This document shows, one piece after another, positions 36,528 to 45,749 of a stretch of DNA of 64,000 bases; within the stretch, counting starts at the first letter, position 1, and the number at the start of each line of letters is the position of its first letter. The translations under genes were made by a program, and so were the position numbers. The notes beneath the pieces are model-generated. The model was not told the origin of the DNA. It made no database searches and was given only the letters and a program-made list of their open reading frames with translations. The DNA comes from JANPPS01 sp965246925 (GTDB lineage: Bacteria; Pseudomonadota; Alphaproteobacteria; Acetobacterales; Acetobacteraceae). The DNA lies in contig OZ251994.1 in assembly GCA_965246925.1 (NCBI GenBank), positions 1 through 64,000 on the forward strand. The letters run 5' to 3'.

Positions 36528-38038
36528 ACGCGGCGATCGGCTCGCCCAGCCGGGCGTTGTTCGAGGCCGCGTATGCCGCCGGGCGCGGGACGCTGATCTG
36601 GACCACGGGCGTGGCCGACCTGCAGACGCCGGTGGCGGCGTTCCTGAAGCTGGCGCACGGGCGGCCGAACTCGTTCCTGCTGGAAAGTATCGAGGGTGGG
36701 TCGGCGCGCAGCCGGTATTCCATCATCGGGATGGAGCCGGATTTGATCTGGCGCTGCCGCGGCGGGCAGGCGGAGGTGAACCGGCACGCGCGCGCGGCGC
36801 CGCATGCGTTCGTGGCCGACGGCCGCCCGGCGCTGGATAGCCTGCGCGCGGTGATCGCCGAGACGCAGATGGACCTGCCGGAGCACCTGCCGCCGGTGCT
36901 GGGCGGGCTGGTGGGGTATCTGGGCTACGACATGGTCCGGCTGATGGAGCGGTTACCGGACAAGAACACCGACGCGCTCGGCATACCGGACGCGATCCTG
37001 CTGCGCCCCACGATCTATGCGGTGTTCGACAATGTGAAGGACGAACTGACCCTGGCCGCGCCGATCTATCCGCAACCCGGCGTCGATGCGCCCGCCGCGT
37101 GGGAGCAGGCGCAGGCGGCGCTGGCGGGGGCCGAGGCGGCGTTGCTGCGCCCTCTGCCCCAGCCCGCGCCGCCGGTGACGCTGCCGCCGCAGCCGGAGCC
37201 GCAATCCAACATGACGCAGGCCGAGTTCATGGGCATCGTGGAGCGCATGAAGGAATATATAGCCGCCGGCGACGCGTTCCAGGTGGTGCCGAGCCAGCGC
37301 TTCAGCGTGCCGTTCGCGCTGCCGCCGTTCGCGCTGTACCGGGCGCTTCGGCGCATCAACCCGGCGCCGTTCCTGTTCTTCCTGGATTTCGGCGGGTTCA
37401 GCGTGGTCGGCAGCTCGCCCGAAGTGCTGGTGCGGCTGCGTGACAACCGGGTCACGATCCGTCCGCTGGCCGGGACGCGTCCGCGGGGGGCGACGAAGGA
37501 GCAGGATCTGGCGCATGAGGCGGATCTGCTGTCCGATCCCAAGGAGCGGGCGGAGCACCTGATGCTGCTGGATTTGGGGCGGAACGACGTGGGCCGGGTG
37601 TCGCAGCTGGGCAGCGTGCAGGTGACCGCCAGCTTCGCGGTCGAGCGGTTCAGCCATGTCATGCACATCTCCAGCACGGTGGAGGGGGAGCTGCGCCCCG
37701 GGCTCGATGCGCTGGACGCGTTGATCGGCGGCTTTCCGGCGGGGACGCTGACGGGGGCGCCGAAGATCCGGGCGATGGAGATCATCGAGGAGCTGGAGCC
37801 GGTGCGGCGCGGAATCTACGCCGGCTGCATCGGCTATTTCGCGGCCAACGGCACGATGGACACGTGCATCGGCCTCCGCACCGCGGTGGTGAAGGACGGC
37901 ACGATGTATGTGCAGGCGGGCGGCGGGGTGGTGGCGGATAGCACGCCGCTGGGCGAGTACGAGGAGACCAAGCAGAAGAGCCGCGCCCTGTTCCGCGCCG
38001 CCGAGGAGGCCGTGCGGTTCGCGGCGCTGCGGTCATGA
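36524..38038 (+). CDS. trpE: Anthranilate synthase component I
   Basis: A 504-residue chorismate-binding enzyme. With TrpG it makes anthranilate, the first step of tryptophan synthesis. SPEVLVRL, RPLAGTRPRG, LMLLDLGRNDVGRV and AGGGVVADSTPLGEYEET are the conserved active-site stretches. The start is GTG, overlapping the ppiD stop by 4 bases. An N-terminal LLESIEGGSARSRYSIIG includes the tryptophan feedback motif. It is first in trpEGDC. Confidence 0.96.
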   Translation: MNAAIGSPSRALFEAAYAAGRGTLIWTTGVADLQTPVAAFLKLAHGRPNSFLLESIEGGSARSRYSIIGMEPDLIWRCRGGQAEVNRHARAAPHAFVADGRPALDSLRAVIAETQMDLPEHLPPVLGGLVGYLGYDMVRLMERLPDKNTDALGIPDAILLRPTIYAVFDNVKDELTLAAPIYPQPGVDAPAAWEQAQAALAGAEAALLRPLPQPAPPVTLPPQPEPQSNMTQAEFMGIVERMKEYIAAGDAFQVVPSQRFSVPFALPPFALYRALRRINPAPFLFFLDFGGFSVVGSSPEVLVRLRDNRVTIRPLAGTRPRGATKEQDLAHEADLLSDPKERAEHLMLLDLGRNDVGRVSQLGSVQVTASFAVERFSHVMHISSTVEGELRPGLDALDALIGGFPAGTLTGAPKIRAMEIIEELEPVRRGIYAGCIGYFAANGTMDTCIGLRTAVVKDGTMYVQAGGGVVADSTPLGEYEETKQKSRALFRAAEEAVRFAALRS

Positions 38039-38616
38039 TCCTGCTGATCGACAATTATGACAGCTTCACCTGGAACCTGGTGCACTTCCTGGGTGACCTC
38101 GGCGCCCGGTGCGAGGTGCGGCGCAATGACGAGCTGGGTGTGGCCGAGGCGATGGCGCTGCGCCCGGACGCGATCGTGCTGTCGCCCGGCCCATGCGCGC
38201 CGGCGCAGGCGGGGATTTGCCTGGATCTGATCCGCGCCGCCGGGGAGACGCCGCTGCTGGGCGTGTGCCTGGGGCACCAGGCGATCGGCGAGGCGTATGG
38301 CGGGCAGGTGATCCGGGCCGGGGTGCCGATGCATGGCAAGGTGAGCCCGGTCACGCATGACGGAACCGGCGTGTTCGAGGGCCTGCCGTCCCCGTTCAAC
38401 GCGACGCGCTATCACTCGCTCACGGTCGATCCGGCGCGGCCCAGCAACGTGCTGGTGGCGAATGCGTGGACGGCGGATGGGACGATCATGGGCCTCCGGC
38501 ATGCGACGCTGCCGGTGCACGGGGTGCAGTTCCACCCCGAAAGCATCGCGTCCGAGCACGGGCACGCCTTGCTGGCCAATTTCCTGCGGCTGGCCCGCGT
38601 GCGCCTGACCGCGTGA
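38035..38616 (+). CDS. trpG: Anthranilate synthase component II (glutamine amidotransferase)
   Basis: A 193-residue class I amidotransferase that supplies ammonia to TrpE. The nucleophile is C in LLGVCLGHQAIG (about 80-91), and the catalytic His-Glu are in VQFHPESIASEHG. IDNYDSFTWNLVH is the N-terminal signature. It overlaps trpE by ATGA and trpD by a GTGA-type junction. Confidence 0.97.
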   Translation: MILLIDNYDSFTWNLVHFLGDLGARCEVRRNDELGVAEAMALRPDAIVLSPGPCAPAQAGICLDLIRAAGETPLLGVCLGHQAIGEAYGGQVIRAGVPMHGKVSPVTHDGTGVFEGLPSPFNATRYHSLTVDPARPSNVLVANAWTADGTIMGLRHATLPVHGVQFHPESIASEHGHALLANFLRLARVRLTA

Positions 38617-39611
38617 AGCCTACCCTCGCCCGGCTGGCGCAAGGGGAGACGCTGTCGGCCGAGGAGGCGGAGGCGGCGTTCGGGCAGATCATGTCCGGGG
38701 AGGCGACGCCGGCGCAGATCGCCGGGCTGCTGATGGCGATGCGGGTGCGGCGGGAGACGGTGGCGGAGCTGGTGGGCGCCGTGCGCGCGATGCGGGCCCG
38801 CATGCTGGCGGTGGACGCGCCGGAGGGGGCGATCGACGTGTGCGGCACCGGCGGGGACGCGGCGGGGACGCTCAATGTCTCGACCGCGGTCACCTTCGTC
38901 CTGGCCGGGTGCGGCGTGGTGGTGGCCAAGCACGGCAACCGGGCACTGTCGTCGCTCACGGGCGGGGCGGACGTGCTGACGCAGCTGGGGGTCAACATCG
39001 ACGTGGCGCTCGACCGGTTGCCCGGCGTGCTGCGGGAGGTTGGCTGCGCGTTCCTGTTCGCGCCCCGGCACCATGCGGCGCTGCGCCATGCGGCCGGGCC
39101 GCGGGTGGAGCTGGGGACGCGGACGATCTTCAACCTGCTAGGACCGCTCGCCAATCCAGCGCGGGTGCGGCGGCAGCTCACGGGCGTCTATGACCCGGCC
39201 TGGGCCCGCCCGATGGTGGAGACGCTGGCGGCGCTGGGGACGGAGCGGGCCTGGATCGTGCATGGTCAGGGGCTCGATGAGCTGACGGTCGCGGGGGATA
39301 ACCAGGTCGTGACCTTGCAGGATGGTGAGATCGCCAGCTTCACGCTCGATCCAGAGGCGGCCGGGCTGACGCGGGCGCCGGTTTCGGCCATCGCGGGCGG
39401 GGGCCCCGCGCAGAACGCGGCAGCTATGCAGGCATTGCTCCAGGGCGCGGCGGGACCATATCGCGACACCGTGCTACTCAACGCGGCGGCCGGCCTGATC
39501 GTGGCTGGGCGTGAGACGGATATCCGCGCCGGAGTGGCCGCCGCCGCCGCCTGCCTCGACGGCGGCGCGGCGCTTGCCACGCTCGAGGCGCTACGCCGGG
39601 CCACTGCTTAG
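38613..39611 (+). CDS. trpD: Anthranilate phosphoribosyltransferase
   Basis: A 332-residue enzyme joining anthranilate to PRPP. The conserved DVCGTGGDAAGTLNVSTA binds pyrophosphate, and KHGNRALSSLTGGADVL and LGPLANPARV are present. The GTG start at 38613 overlaps the trpG stop; the longer upstream frame is a trpG shadow. Length is normal. Confidence 0.96.
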   Translation: MKPTLARLAQGETLSAEEAEAAFGQIMSGEATPAQIAGLLMAMRVRRETVAELVGAVRAMRARMLAVDAPEGAIDVCGTGGDAAGTLNVSTAVTFVLAGCGVVVAKHGNRALSSLTGGADVLTQLGVNIDVALDRLPGVLREVGCAFLFAPRHHAALRHAAGPRVELGTRTIFNLLGPLANPARVRRQLTGVYDPAWARPMVETLAALGTERAWIVHGQGLDELTVAGDNQVVTLQDGEIASFTLDPEAAGLTRAPVSAIAGGGPAQNAAAMQALLQGAAGPYRDTVLLNAAAGLIVAGRETDIRAGVAAAAACLDGGAALATLEALRRATA

Positions 39612-39627
39612 CTGGAGTTTGCTTGTT

Positions 39628-40449
39628 ATGGACGCCGCCCCTGCCTTTTCCAGTGGACCCGACGCGCTCGCGCAGATATGCGCGGACACGCTGGCCGAGG
39701 TCAGCAAACGCCAGCAGACGCTGACGATCGACAAGATGAGCGCCAAGATCGCCGCCAAGCGCGATGCGCCGCGCAGCTTCGGCCGGGCGTTGAGGCACGC
39801 CGCCGGTGCCGGCCGGTACGGGCTGATCGCCGAGATCAAGCAGGCCTCGCCTTCCGCCGGATTGATCCGCAAGAGCTTCGACCCGGTGGCGCTGGCGCAT
39901 GCCTATGCGGAGGCGGGGGCGACCTGCCTGTCGGTGCTGACGGACGGGCCGTATTTTCAGGGCTCGGCCGAGCATTTCAAGGCGGTGCGGGCGGCGGTGC
40001 CGCTACCGATGCTGCGCAAGGACTTCATCTTGGACCCGTGGCAGGTCTATGAGAGCCGGCTGATGGGGGCGGATTGCATCCTGCTGATCATGGCGGCGCT
40101 CACGGATAATCAGGCGCGCCATCTGGAAGAGCTGGCGCGGGCGCTGGATATGGATGTGCTGGTGGAGGTGCATGACCGGGCCGAGCTGGACCGGGCCCTG
40201 GGGCTCGAGACGTCGTTGATCGGCGTCAACAACCGCAACCTCAAGACGTTGCGGACCGACCTGTCGGTGACGGAGGAGCTAGCGCCGCATGTGCCGTCGG
40301 ACCGGTTCCTGATCGCCGAGAGCGGGATCCGCACGCATGCGGACGTGCAGCGCCTGGCCGGGATGGGGGCGCAGTGCTTCCTGGTGGGCGAGAGTTTGCT
40401 GCGGCATGAGGACGTCGGCGCCGCGACCAGGGCGCTGCTGGGCGAATGA
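39628..40449 (+). CDS. trpC: Indole-3-glycerol phosphate synthase
   Basis: A 273-residue TIM barrel enzyme. LIAEIKQASPSAGLIR, LRKDFILDPWQVYESRLMGAD and IGVNNRNLKTL are family signatures with the catalytic Lys and Glu. AESGIRTHADV and CFLVGESLLR close the barrel. The ATG at 39628 lies 16 bases after trpD. It overlaps moaC by ATGA. A separate trpF is not in the window. Confidence 0.96.
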   Translation: MDAAPAFSSGPDALAQICADTLAEVSKRQQTLTIDKMSAKIAAKRDAPRSFGRALRHAAGAGRYGLIAEIKQASPSAGLIRKSFDPVALAHAYAEAGATCLSVLTDGPYFQGSAEHFKAVRAAVPLPMLRKDFILDPWQVYESRLMGADCILLIMAALTDNQARHLEELARALDMDVLVEVHDRAELDRALGLETSLIGVNNRNLKTLRTDLSVTEELAPHVPSDRFLIAESGIRTHADVQRLAGMGAQCFLVGESLLRHEDVGAATRALLGE

Positions 40450-40913
40450 GCCTTACGCACCTGGACGCGGAGGGCCGCGCGGTGATGGTGGACGTGTCGG
40501 GCAAAGCCGAGACGGACCGGAGCGCCACGGCCCGGGTCAGCGTGCGGATGCTACCGGCCACGGCAGAGCTGATCCGGTCGGGGCAGGCGAAGAAGGGCGA
40601 CGTGCTGGGGATTGCGCGGCTGGCGGGCATCATGGCGGCCAAGCGGACGGCGGATCTGATCCCGCTCTGTCATCCCCTGCCGATCTCGGCGGTGACGATC
40701 GATTTGCAGCTGTCGGAGGCGGGGGTCGAGATCGCGGCGACGGTGGGGACCACGGGGCGGACCGGGGTGGAGATGGAGGCGCTGACGGCGGCCAGCGTCG
40801 CCGCGCTGACGATCTACGATATGTGCAAGGCGGTCGATCGCGGGATGCGGATCGATGGGCTGCGGGTCGTGCGGAAATCGGGTGGCAGATCGGGCGATTT
40901 CGTGCAGGACTAG
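40446..40913 (+). CDS. moaC: Cyclic pyranopterin monophosphate synthase
   Basis: A 155-residue hexameric enzyme of molybdenum cofactor synthesis, acting after MoaA. MVDVSGKAETDRSATA at the N-terminus, LIPLCHPLPISAV and TGVEMEALTAASVAALTIYDM are the conserved active-site stretches. It is coupled to trpC by a 4-base overlap and precedes moeA by 5 bases. Confidence 0.97.
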   Translation: MSLTHLDAEGRAVMVDVSGKAETDRSATARVSVRMLPATAELIRSGQAKKGDVLGIARLAGIMAAKRTADLIPLCHPLPISAVTIDLQLSEAGVEIAATVGTTGRTGVEMEALTAASVAALTIYDMCKAVDRGMRIDGLRVVRKSGGRSGDFVQD

Positions 40914-40918
40914 GCGGC

Positions 40919-42103
40919 ATGATCTCGGTGGAGGACGCGCGGGCGCGCATCTTGGCGCGTATGGTGCCGGTTTCGGCCGAGACGGTGGGGCTGGCCGAGG
41001 GGCTGGGGCGCATCTTGGCCCGCCCGGTGGTGGCGCGGCTGACGCAGCCGCCGGCTGATGTGTCGGCCATGGACGGGTATGCGGTGCGGGCCGGGGAGAG
41101 CGCGGCGACCGTCACCGGCGCGGCGCCGGCCGGGCATCCTTTCCTGCGCGCGGTGGGCCCGGGTGAGGCGGTGCGGCTGTTTACCGGGAGCGTCGTGCCC
41201 GATGGCGCCGACGCCGTGGTGGCGCAGGAGGATGTGACCGTCACGGAGGGCCGGATCGGCTGGCCGGCGGTGCGGCCGGGTCAGCATGTGCGGCGGCGGG
41301 GGCAGGATTTCACCGAGGGTGACGTGCTGCTGCCGGTAGGGACGCGGCTGGGGGCGCGCGGCATCGGGCTGGCGGCGGCGGCGAACCATCCGTGGCTCAC
41401 GGTGTACCGGCGTCCGCGCGTGGCGATCCTGGCCACGGGAGACGAGATTTCGTTGCCCGGCGACCCGCTCGGCGCCGGCGAGATCGTCAGCAGCAACGCG
41501 CACGCGCTAGCAGCGCTGGTGCGGATGGGCGGGGGCGACGCCACGGTGCTGCCTATCGCGGGGGACGAGTTGCAGGCGGTGATCCGGGCCGTGCAGGGGG
41601 CAGGTGCCGATATCTTGGTCACGACCGGGGGGGCCAGCGTGGGGGATCACGATCTGGTGCAGGCCGGGCTGAAGGCGGTAGGGTTCGTGCTGGACTTTTG
41701 GCAGGTTGCAATGCGTCCAGGCAAGCCGCTGTTGTTCGGTATGCTGGGCGACATGCCGGTGCTGGGGGTGCCGGGCAATCCGGTTTCGGCGTTCATCTGC
41801 GCGCTGTTATTTTTATTTCCGGCGCTGTCCCGGCTCGGCGGCGGGTCCGGGGCGTTGCCGGGCGTGGTGAAGGGGCGGCTGGCGGTGGCGGTGCGGGAGA
41901 ATGATCATCGTGCGGATCACCTACGTGCGACGGTCATTGACGGTCCAGGGCTGCCTGTTGTGACCCCTTTTCAGCGACAAGATTCATCTTTGCTTAGTAT
42001 TCTGCATGCGGCACAGGCGCTGGTATTTCGCGCGCCGCACGCTCCGGCGCTTGCGGCGGGAGAAGAGGTGGAGATGCTGCGGCTGGATTGGCCTGGATAT
42101 TAA
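40919..42103 (+). CDS. moeA: Molybdopterin molybdenumtransferase
   Basis: A 394-residue enzyme inserting molybdate into molybdopterin-AMP. SAMDGYAVRAGE (about 48) and GPGEAVRLFTGSVVPDGADAV are N-terminal MoeA signatures. VAILATGDEI, DILVTTGGASVGDHD and LPVLGVPGNPVSAFI-type motifs (here PVLGVPGNPVSAFI) form the MoCF domain. The ATG at 40919 gives MISVEDARARIL; the open frame upstream is a trpC/moaC shadow. Confidence 0.95.
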   Translation: MISVEDARARILARMVPVSAETVGLAEGLGRILARPVVARLTQPPADVSAMDGYAVRAGESAATVTGAAPAGHPFLRAVGPGEAVRLFTGSVVPDGADAVVAQEDVTVTEGRIGWPAVRPGQHVRRRGQDFTEGDVLLPVGTRLGARGIGLAAAANHPWLTVYRRPRVAILATGDEISLPGDPLGAGEIVSSNAHALAALVRMGGGDATVLPIAGDELQAVIRAVQGAGADILVTTGGASVGDHDLVQAGLKAVGFVLDFWQVAMRPGKPLLFGMLGDMPVLGVPGNPVSAFICALLFLFPALSRLGGGSGALPGVVKGRLAVAVRENDHRADHLRATVIDGPGLPVVTPFQRQDSSLLSILHAAQALVFRAPHAPALAAGEEVEMLRLDWPGY

Positions 42104-42114
42104 CCATTACAGAG

Positions 42115-42176
42115 TTGACGCGCAGCCGGGAACTAATATAGAACGATTCGTGGTTGCCGGTTTGTTCCGGCGGAAC
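42115..42176 (+). promoter_or_regulatory. lexA promoter with SOS boxes
   Basis: GAAC-taatata-GAAC at 42130-42144 matches the alphaproteobacterial LexA box (GAAC-N7-GAAC, equal to GTTC-N7-GTTC on the other strand). It overlaps TATAGA (42137-42142), which with TTGACG (42115-42120) gives a -10/-35 pair with 16-base spacing. A second palindrome GTTC-cggcg-GAAC lies at 42164-42176. The arrangement predicts LexA autorepression. Confidence 0.75.
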
Positions 42177-42190
42177 GAAAGGGCCGGGCT

Positions 42191-42919
42191 ATGTTGACGC
42201 GCAAACAGCACGAGCTGCTGCTTTTCATCGATCGCCATTTGAAGGCGACTGGCTTTTCTCCGTCGTTCGAAGAAATGAAGGAGGCGTTGGCGCTTAAATC
42301 CAAATCGGGCATTCACCGGCTGATATCGGCGCTGGAAGAGCGCGGCTTCCTGCGCCGGCGGCATCACCGGGCTCGCGCGCTCGAGGTAGTACGGATGCCG
42401 AATGAAATCATGGGCGTGCCGGAGTTCGGGCGTGAGCTGACGGCGGTAAAGACGGAGCCGGCCCCGTTCTCGCCCAACGTGATCCGTGGTGATTTCAGTC
42501 CGCGTCTCGCGGGTGTGCGGGCCGGCAACGACGCGGCGGCGGTGCAGCTGCCGCTGTATGGCCGGATCGCGGCCGGCTTACCGATCGAGGCGCTGCGGGA
42601 TAGCGGAGCCCACATCGAGGTGCCGCTCGCATTGCTGGGCGCGGGTGAGCATTACGCGCTGGAGGTCGCGGGCGATTCGATGATCGAGGCGGGGATCCTG
42701 GATGGCGACACCGTGGTGATCCGCCGTGGCGAGGTGGCTGAGAACGGGCAGATCATCGTGGCGTTGGTCGATGAAGCGGAGGTGACACTGAAGCGGCTGA
42801 GGCGGCGTGGAAACTCCATCGCGCTCGAGCCTGCGAATGCCCGGCATGAAATCCGCATCATTCCGGCGGACCGGGTGAAGGTGCAGGGCCGGCTGGTGGC
42901 GCTGCTGCGAAAATATTGA
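42191..42919 (+). CDS. lexA: LexA repressor
   Basis: A 242-residue SOS repressor-protease. Residues 1-65 are the winged helix-turn-helix (MLTRKQHELLLFIDRHLK, FSPSFEEMKEAL). A linker of ~55 residues follows. The self-cleavage bond is A128-G129 in RIAAGLPIE. Catalytic dyad is S163 (GDSMIEAG) and K201 (EVTLKRL). Length is typical of alphaproteobacterial LexA. It follows moeA by 87 bases and has its own SOS-box promoter. Confidence 0.97.
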   Translation: MLTRKQHELLLFIDRHLKATGFSPSFEEMKEALALKSKSGIHRLISALEERGFLRRRHHRARALEVVRMPNEIMGVPEFGRELTAVKTEPAPFSPNVIRGDFSPRLAGVRAGNDAAAVQLPLYGRIAAGLPIEALRDSGAHIEVPLALLGAGEHYALEVAGDSMIEAGILDGDTVVIRRGEVAENGQIIVALVDEAEVTLKRLRRRGNSIALEPANARHEIRIIPADRVKVQGRLVALLRKY

Positions 42920-42982
42920 CGCTGATGGCCCGGGCCCGCATATAGGGCGCATCGTCAGCCCCAGGGCAATCAGAGGTTTTCC

Positions 42983-43150
42983 ATGGCTAAGAGCAACACC
43001 GTCCAAATCCGGCTCGTTTCCACGGCCGATACGGGCTATTTCTACGTGACCAAGAAGAACGCGCGCAGCACGACCGGTAAACTCGAGCTGAACAAGTATG
43101 ACCCGGTCGCGCGGAAGCACGTGCCGTTCAAGGAAGCGAAAATCAAGTAG
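42983..43150 (+). CDS. rpmG: 50S ribosomal protein L33
   Basis: A 55-residue protein starting MAKSNTVQIRLVSTADTGYF and ending HVPFKEAKIK, with the family pattern KKNARSTTGKLELNKYDP. It is the cysteine-free (zinc-independent) form. A ribosome site (agagg) precedes the ATG. It ends 9 bases before the convergent cysteine desulfurase gene. Confidence 0.97.
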   Translation: MAKSNTVQIRLVSTADTGYFYVTKKNARSTTGKLELNKYDPVARKHVPFKEAKIK

Positions 43151-43159
43151 GATCGCGGC

Positions 43160-44221
43160 TCAGGCGGCACGCTGGGTCAGGCGTGCAGCCATCTCGGCAT
43201 AGGCCGAGGCGAAGTGGGTGACGTCCTCCGTGGTCGCGGACCATGGCAGGCTGATGCGGATGGATTGGCTGGCCCAGTCGCCCAGGCCCATGGCGGTGAG
43301 CACGGGGCTGGCGGCGAGCTTACCGCTGCTGCAGGCGGCGCCGGCCGAGACTTGGACGCCGGCGATGTCCAGCGCCATGACCTGCGTTTCCGAGCGGACG
43401 CCGGGTAGGGCGAGGCAGACCGTGTTGCCGAGCCGGTGCGGGCCGCCCAGGACGACACCGCCCGAACGCTGGCCGGCTTGCTCCACCATGGCGCGCAAGC
43501 CGAGCTGATTCGGCCAGGAGGCCAGCGCGGCGGCGGCAAAGCCTGCAATGCAGGGCAAGGCTGGCGTGCCACCGCGGCGGCCCCGCTCCTGCCCGCCGCC
43601 GGGCACCAGGGCCGGCACATCAAGCTCGGCCAGCAGCAGAGCCCCAGCCCCCTTCGGTCCGCCGAGCTTGTGCGAGGACAAGGCCAGGCTATGCGCGCCG
43701 ATGGTGCGGAGGTCCGCGCCGCCCCGGGCCTGCACCGCGTCCACGTGCAGGATCGCGCCCGCCGCCCGGCATAGGCGCGCGGCCTCGGCCACCGGCTGTA
43801 GCGTTCCGGTCTCATTATTGGCCAGCATGATGCATACCAGCGCGGGACCCGGCGCCAGCAAAGCCGGCAGCAGGTCATTGCGGACGACGCCGTCCCGGTC
43901 GACCGGCAGGATTTCGGCGCCGGATGCCGCCATGCGCACGGCCTCGTGCTCGGTCGCGCCGATGATGACCCGGCGGCCCGGGGCGAAGCCGCGTATGGCG
44001 AGCGCGTTGGCCTCGGTGCCGCCGGAGGTGAACACCACGCCGTCCGGCGCGGCGCCGAAGCGGGACGCGATGTCGGTCCGGGCCCGTTCCAACATCCGCC
44101 GCGCGGCACGCCCGGCCGCGTGGACGCTGGCCGGGTTGCCCACGATATCCAGCGCCGAAATGACCGCCGCCCGCGCCTCGGGTCGCAGCGGCTCGGACGC
44201 GTTGGCGTCGAGGTAGGTCAT
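43160..44221 (-). CDS. Cysteine desulfurase (NifS/IscS family)
   Basis: A 353-residue PLP enzyme that takes sulfur from cysteine for iron-sulfur clusters and thio-cofactors. YLDANASEPLRPEAR is the N-terminus. GGTEANALA and NNETGTLQP contact PLP. The Schiff-base lysine is in SLALSSHKLGGPKG (about 185) and the persulfide cysteine in SAGAACSSGK (about 298). Somewhat shorter than IscS (~400). It follows cysE by zero bases, so cysteine-precursor formation and sulfur release are in one operon. Confidence 0.9.
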   Translation of the reverse strand: MTYLDANASEPLRPEARAAVISALDIVGNPASVHAAGRAARRMLERARTDIASRFGAAPDGVVFTSGGTEANALAIRGFAPGRRVIIGATEHEAVRMAASGAEILPVDRDGVVRNDLLPALLAPGPALVCIMLANNETGTLQPVAEAARLCRAAGAILHVDAVQARGGADLRTIGAHSLALSSHKLGGPKGAGALLLAELDVPALVPGGGQERGRRGGTPALPCIAGFAAAALASWPNQLGLRAMVEQAGQRSGGVVLGGPHRLGNTVCLALPGVRSETQVMALDIAGVQVSAGAACSSGKLAASPVLTAMGLGDWASQSIRISLPWSATTEDVTHFASAYAEMAARLTQRAA

Positions 44222-44899
44222 CTACTCGGCGGCGATGGAGCGCTGCAGGTGCGCGACCCGGGCCTCCAGGGACAGCATCTCGGCCCGTAGCGACTCGACG
44301 GTGCGGACCAGCGGGTCAAGCGTTTCCTCGCACGGCGTGCCGTAGGCGACGAACAACGGCTGCGGCGCCAGGCGCTTCACCGGGTCACGGTCGACCGGGC
44401 GGGCGGGAATGCCGACGACGGTGACGCCGGCCGGGACCGGCTGCACCACCACGGCGTTGGCGCCGACCCGCGCGCCGTCGCCCACCAGGATGTCCCCCAG
44501 CACCTTGGCCCCGGCGCCGATGATGACGTTGTCACCGACCGTCGGATGCCGCTTGCCGCGCTCGCTACTCGTGCCGCCCAGGGTCACGGCATGGTACAAG
44601 TAAACGTCGCTACCGATCACCGCCGTTTCACCGATCACGACGCCCATGCCGTGATCGATGATGAGCCGGCGCCCAATCTGCGCGGCAGGATGGATCTCGA
44701 TCCCCGTCAGGAACCGGCCCAGATGCGCGCCCATCCGCGCTGGAAGCCTGAGCCCGCGCCGCCACAGCCCATGATTGAGTTTATGCCAAATAACCGCGTG
44801 CAGGCCTGGATAGCAGAGTAAGACTTCGAGGTTGGAGCGGGCCGCCGGATCGCGAAGGCGGTAAGCGGCCACCAGTTCACGAAGAAACATGAACGCCAT
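44222..44899 (-). CDS. cysE: Serine O-acetyltransferase
   Basis: A 225-residue hexapeptide-repeat acyltransferase making O-acetylserine for cysteine synthesis. GIEIHPAAQIGRRLIIDHGMG, GDNVIIGAGAKVLG and GARVGANAVVV are left-handed beta-helix repeats. DHG and H in YHAVTLGG are active-site residues. An N-terminal region shorter than in E. coli CysE makes it the EpsC-like type. The C-terminal ~35 residues look helical (VESLRAEMLSLEARVAHLQR). It starts at the divergent region with the hydrolase gene. Confidence 0.93.
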   Translation of the reverse strand: MAFMFLRELVAAYRLRDPAARSNLEVLLCYPGLHAVIWHKLNHGLWRRGLRLPARMGAHLGRFLTGIEIHPAAQIGRRLIIDHGMGVVIGETAVIGSDVYLYHAVTLGGTSSERGKRHPTVGDNVIIGAGAKVLGDILVGDGARVGANAVVVQPVPAGVTVVGIPARPVDRDPVKRLAPQPLFVAYGTPCEETLDPLVRTVESLRAEMLSLEARVAHLQRSIAAE

Positions 44900-45083
44900 G
44901 CGACAATTCCATTATGTGTTTCAGGGCACAAACGGCTATATAGGCGGTCAAGCCCCTGATAACGAAGGGGGCCTCGACATATATGATTGGGATTGCCGAA
45001 ACCTACACCACGCATCACAGCTAAGCCGTTTCGCGCGGCCCGGTCAAACGGGTACTTATCGAGCCAGGAAAGAGTATGATTTC

Positions 45084-45749
45084 ATGCCTGAGGTAATGTT
45101 CGCCGGCCCGGATGGCCGGCTCGAGGGCCGTTACCACCACTCGAAGGAGACGGGCGCGCCGCTTGCGCTCATCCTGCACCCGCATCCGATGCATGGCGGG
45201 ACGATGAACAACCGCATCGCCTATACGATGTATCAGTCGTTCCAGAAGCTCGGCTTCTCCGTCATGCGCTTCAACTTCCGCGGCGTCGGGCGGAGCCAGG
45301 GCAAGTACGATGGCGGCTTTGGCGAAATCAGTGACGCCGCCGCGGCGCTGGATTGGATGCAGACGGTGAACCCGAACTCGGGCGGCCTGTGGATCAGCGG
45401 CTACTCGTTCGGCGCGTTCGTCGGCATGCAGTTGCTGATGCGCCGGCCGGAGATTTCCGGCTGGGTCAGCGTGGCGCCGCCCGCGAACCACTATGATTTC
45501 GGCTTCCTCGCCCCCTGCCCGTGCGGCGGTCTCATGCTGCATGGCGATAATGACGAGCTGGTGCCGGAGCCTGCGGTGCGGAAGCTGGTGGACAAGCTGA
45601 ACACGCAGAAGAACGTGCAGGTGGACTACCGCGTGTATGCCGGCGCCGACCACGTGTTCGCGACGCATGCCGAGCATGTGGGCCTGGCGATCGAGGACCA
45701 TGTCGGCCATGTGATGGCGCGCAAGGCGCTGGCGCTGGCGGCGGATTAG
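45084..45749 (+). CDS. Alpha/beta hydrolase
   Basis: A 221-residue soluble hydrolase. ALILHPHPMHGGTMNN (about 28-43) is the oxyanion-hole strand. The nucleophile elbow is GYSFGAF (about 118), followed by LMLHGDNDELVPE with the acid and ADHVFATHAE with the catalytic His. The ATG at 45084 follows aggaaagag; a longer open frame upstream lacks such a site. Substrate unknown. In related genomes this family often sits beside cysteine desulfurase genes, as here (divergent). Confidence 0.85.
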   Translation: MPEVMFAGPDGRLEGRYHHSKETGAPLALILHPHPMHGGTMNNRIAYTMYQSFQKLGFSVMRFNFRGVGRSQGKYDGGFGEISDAAAALDWMQTVNPNSGGLWISGYSFGAFVGMQLLMRRPEISGWVSVAPPANHYDFGFLAPCPCGGLMLHGDNDELVPEPAVRKLVDKLNTQKNVQVDYRVYAGADHVFATHAEHVGLAIEDHVGHVMARKALALAAD

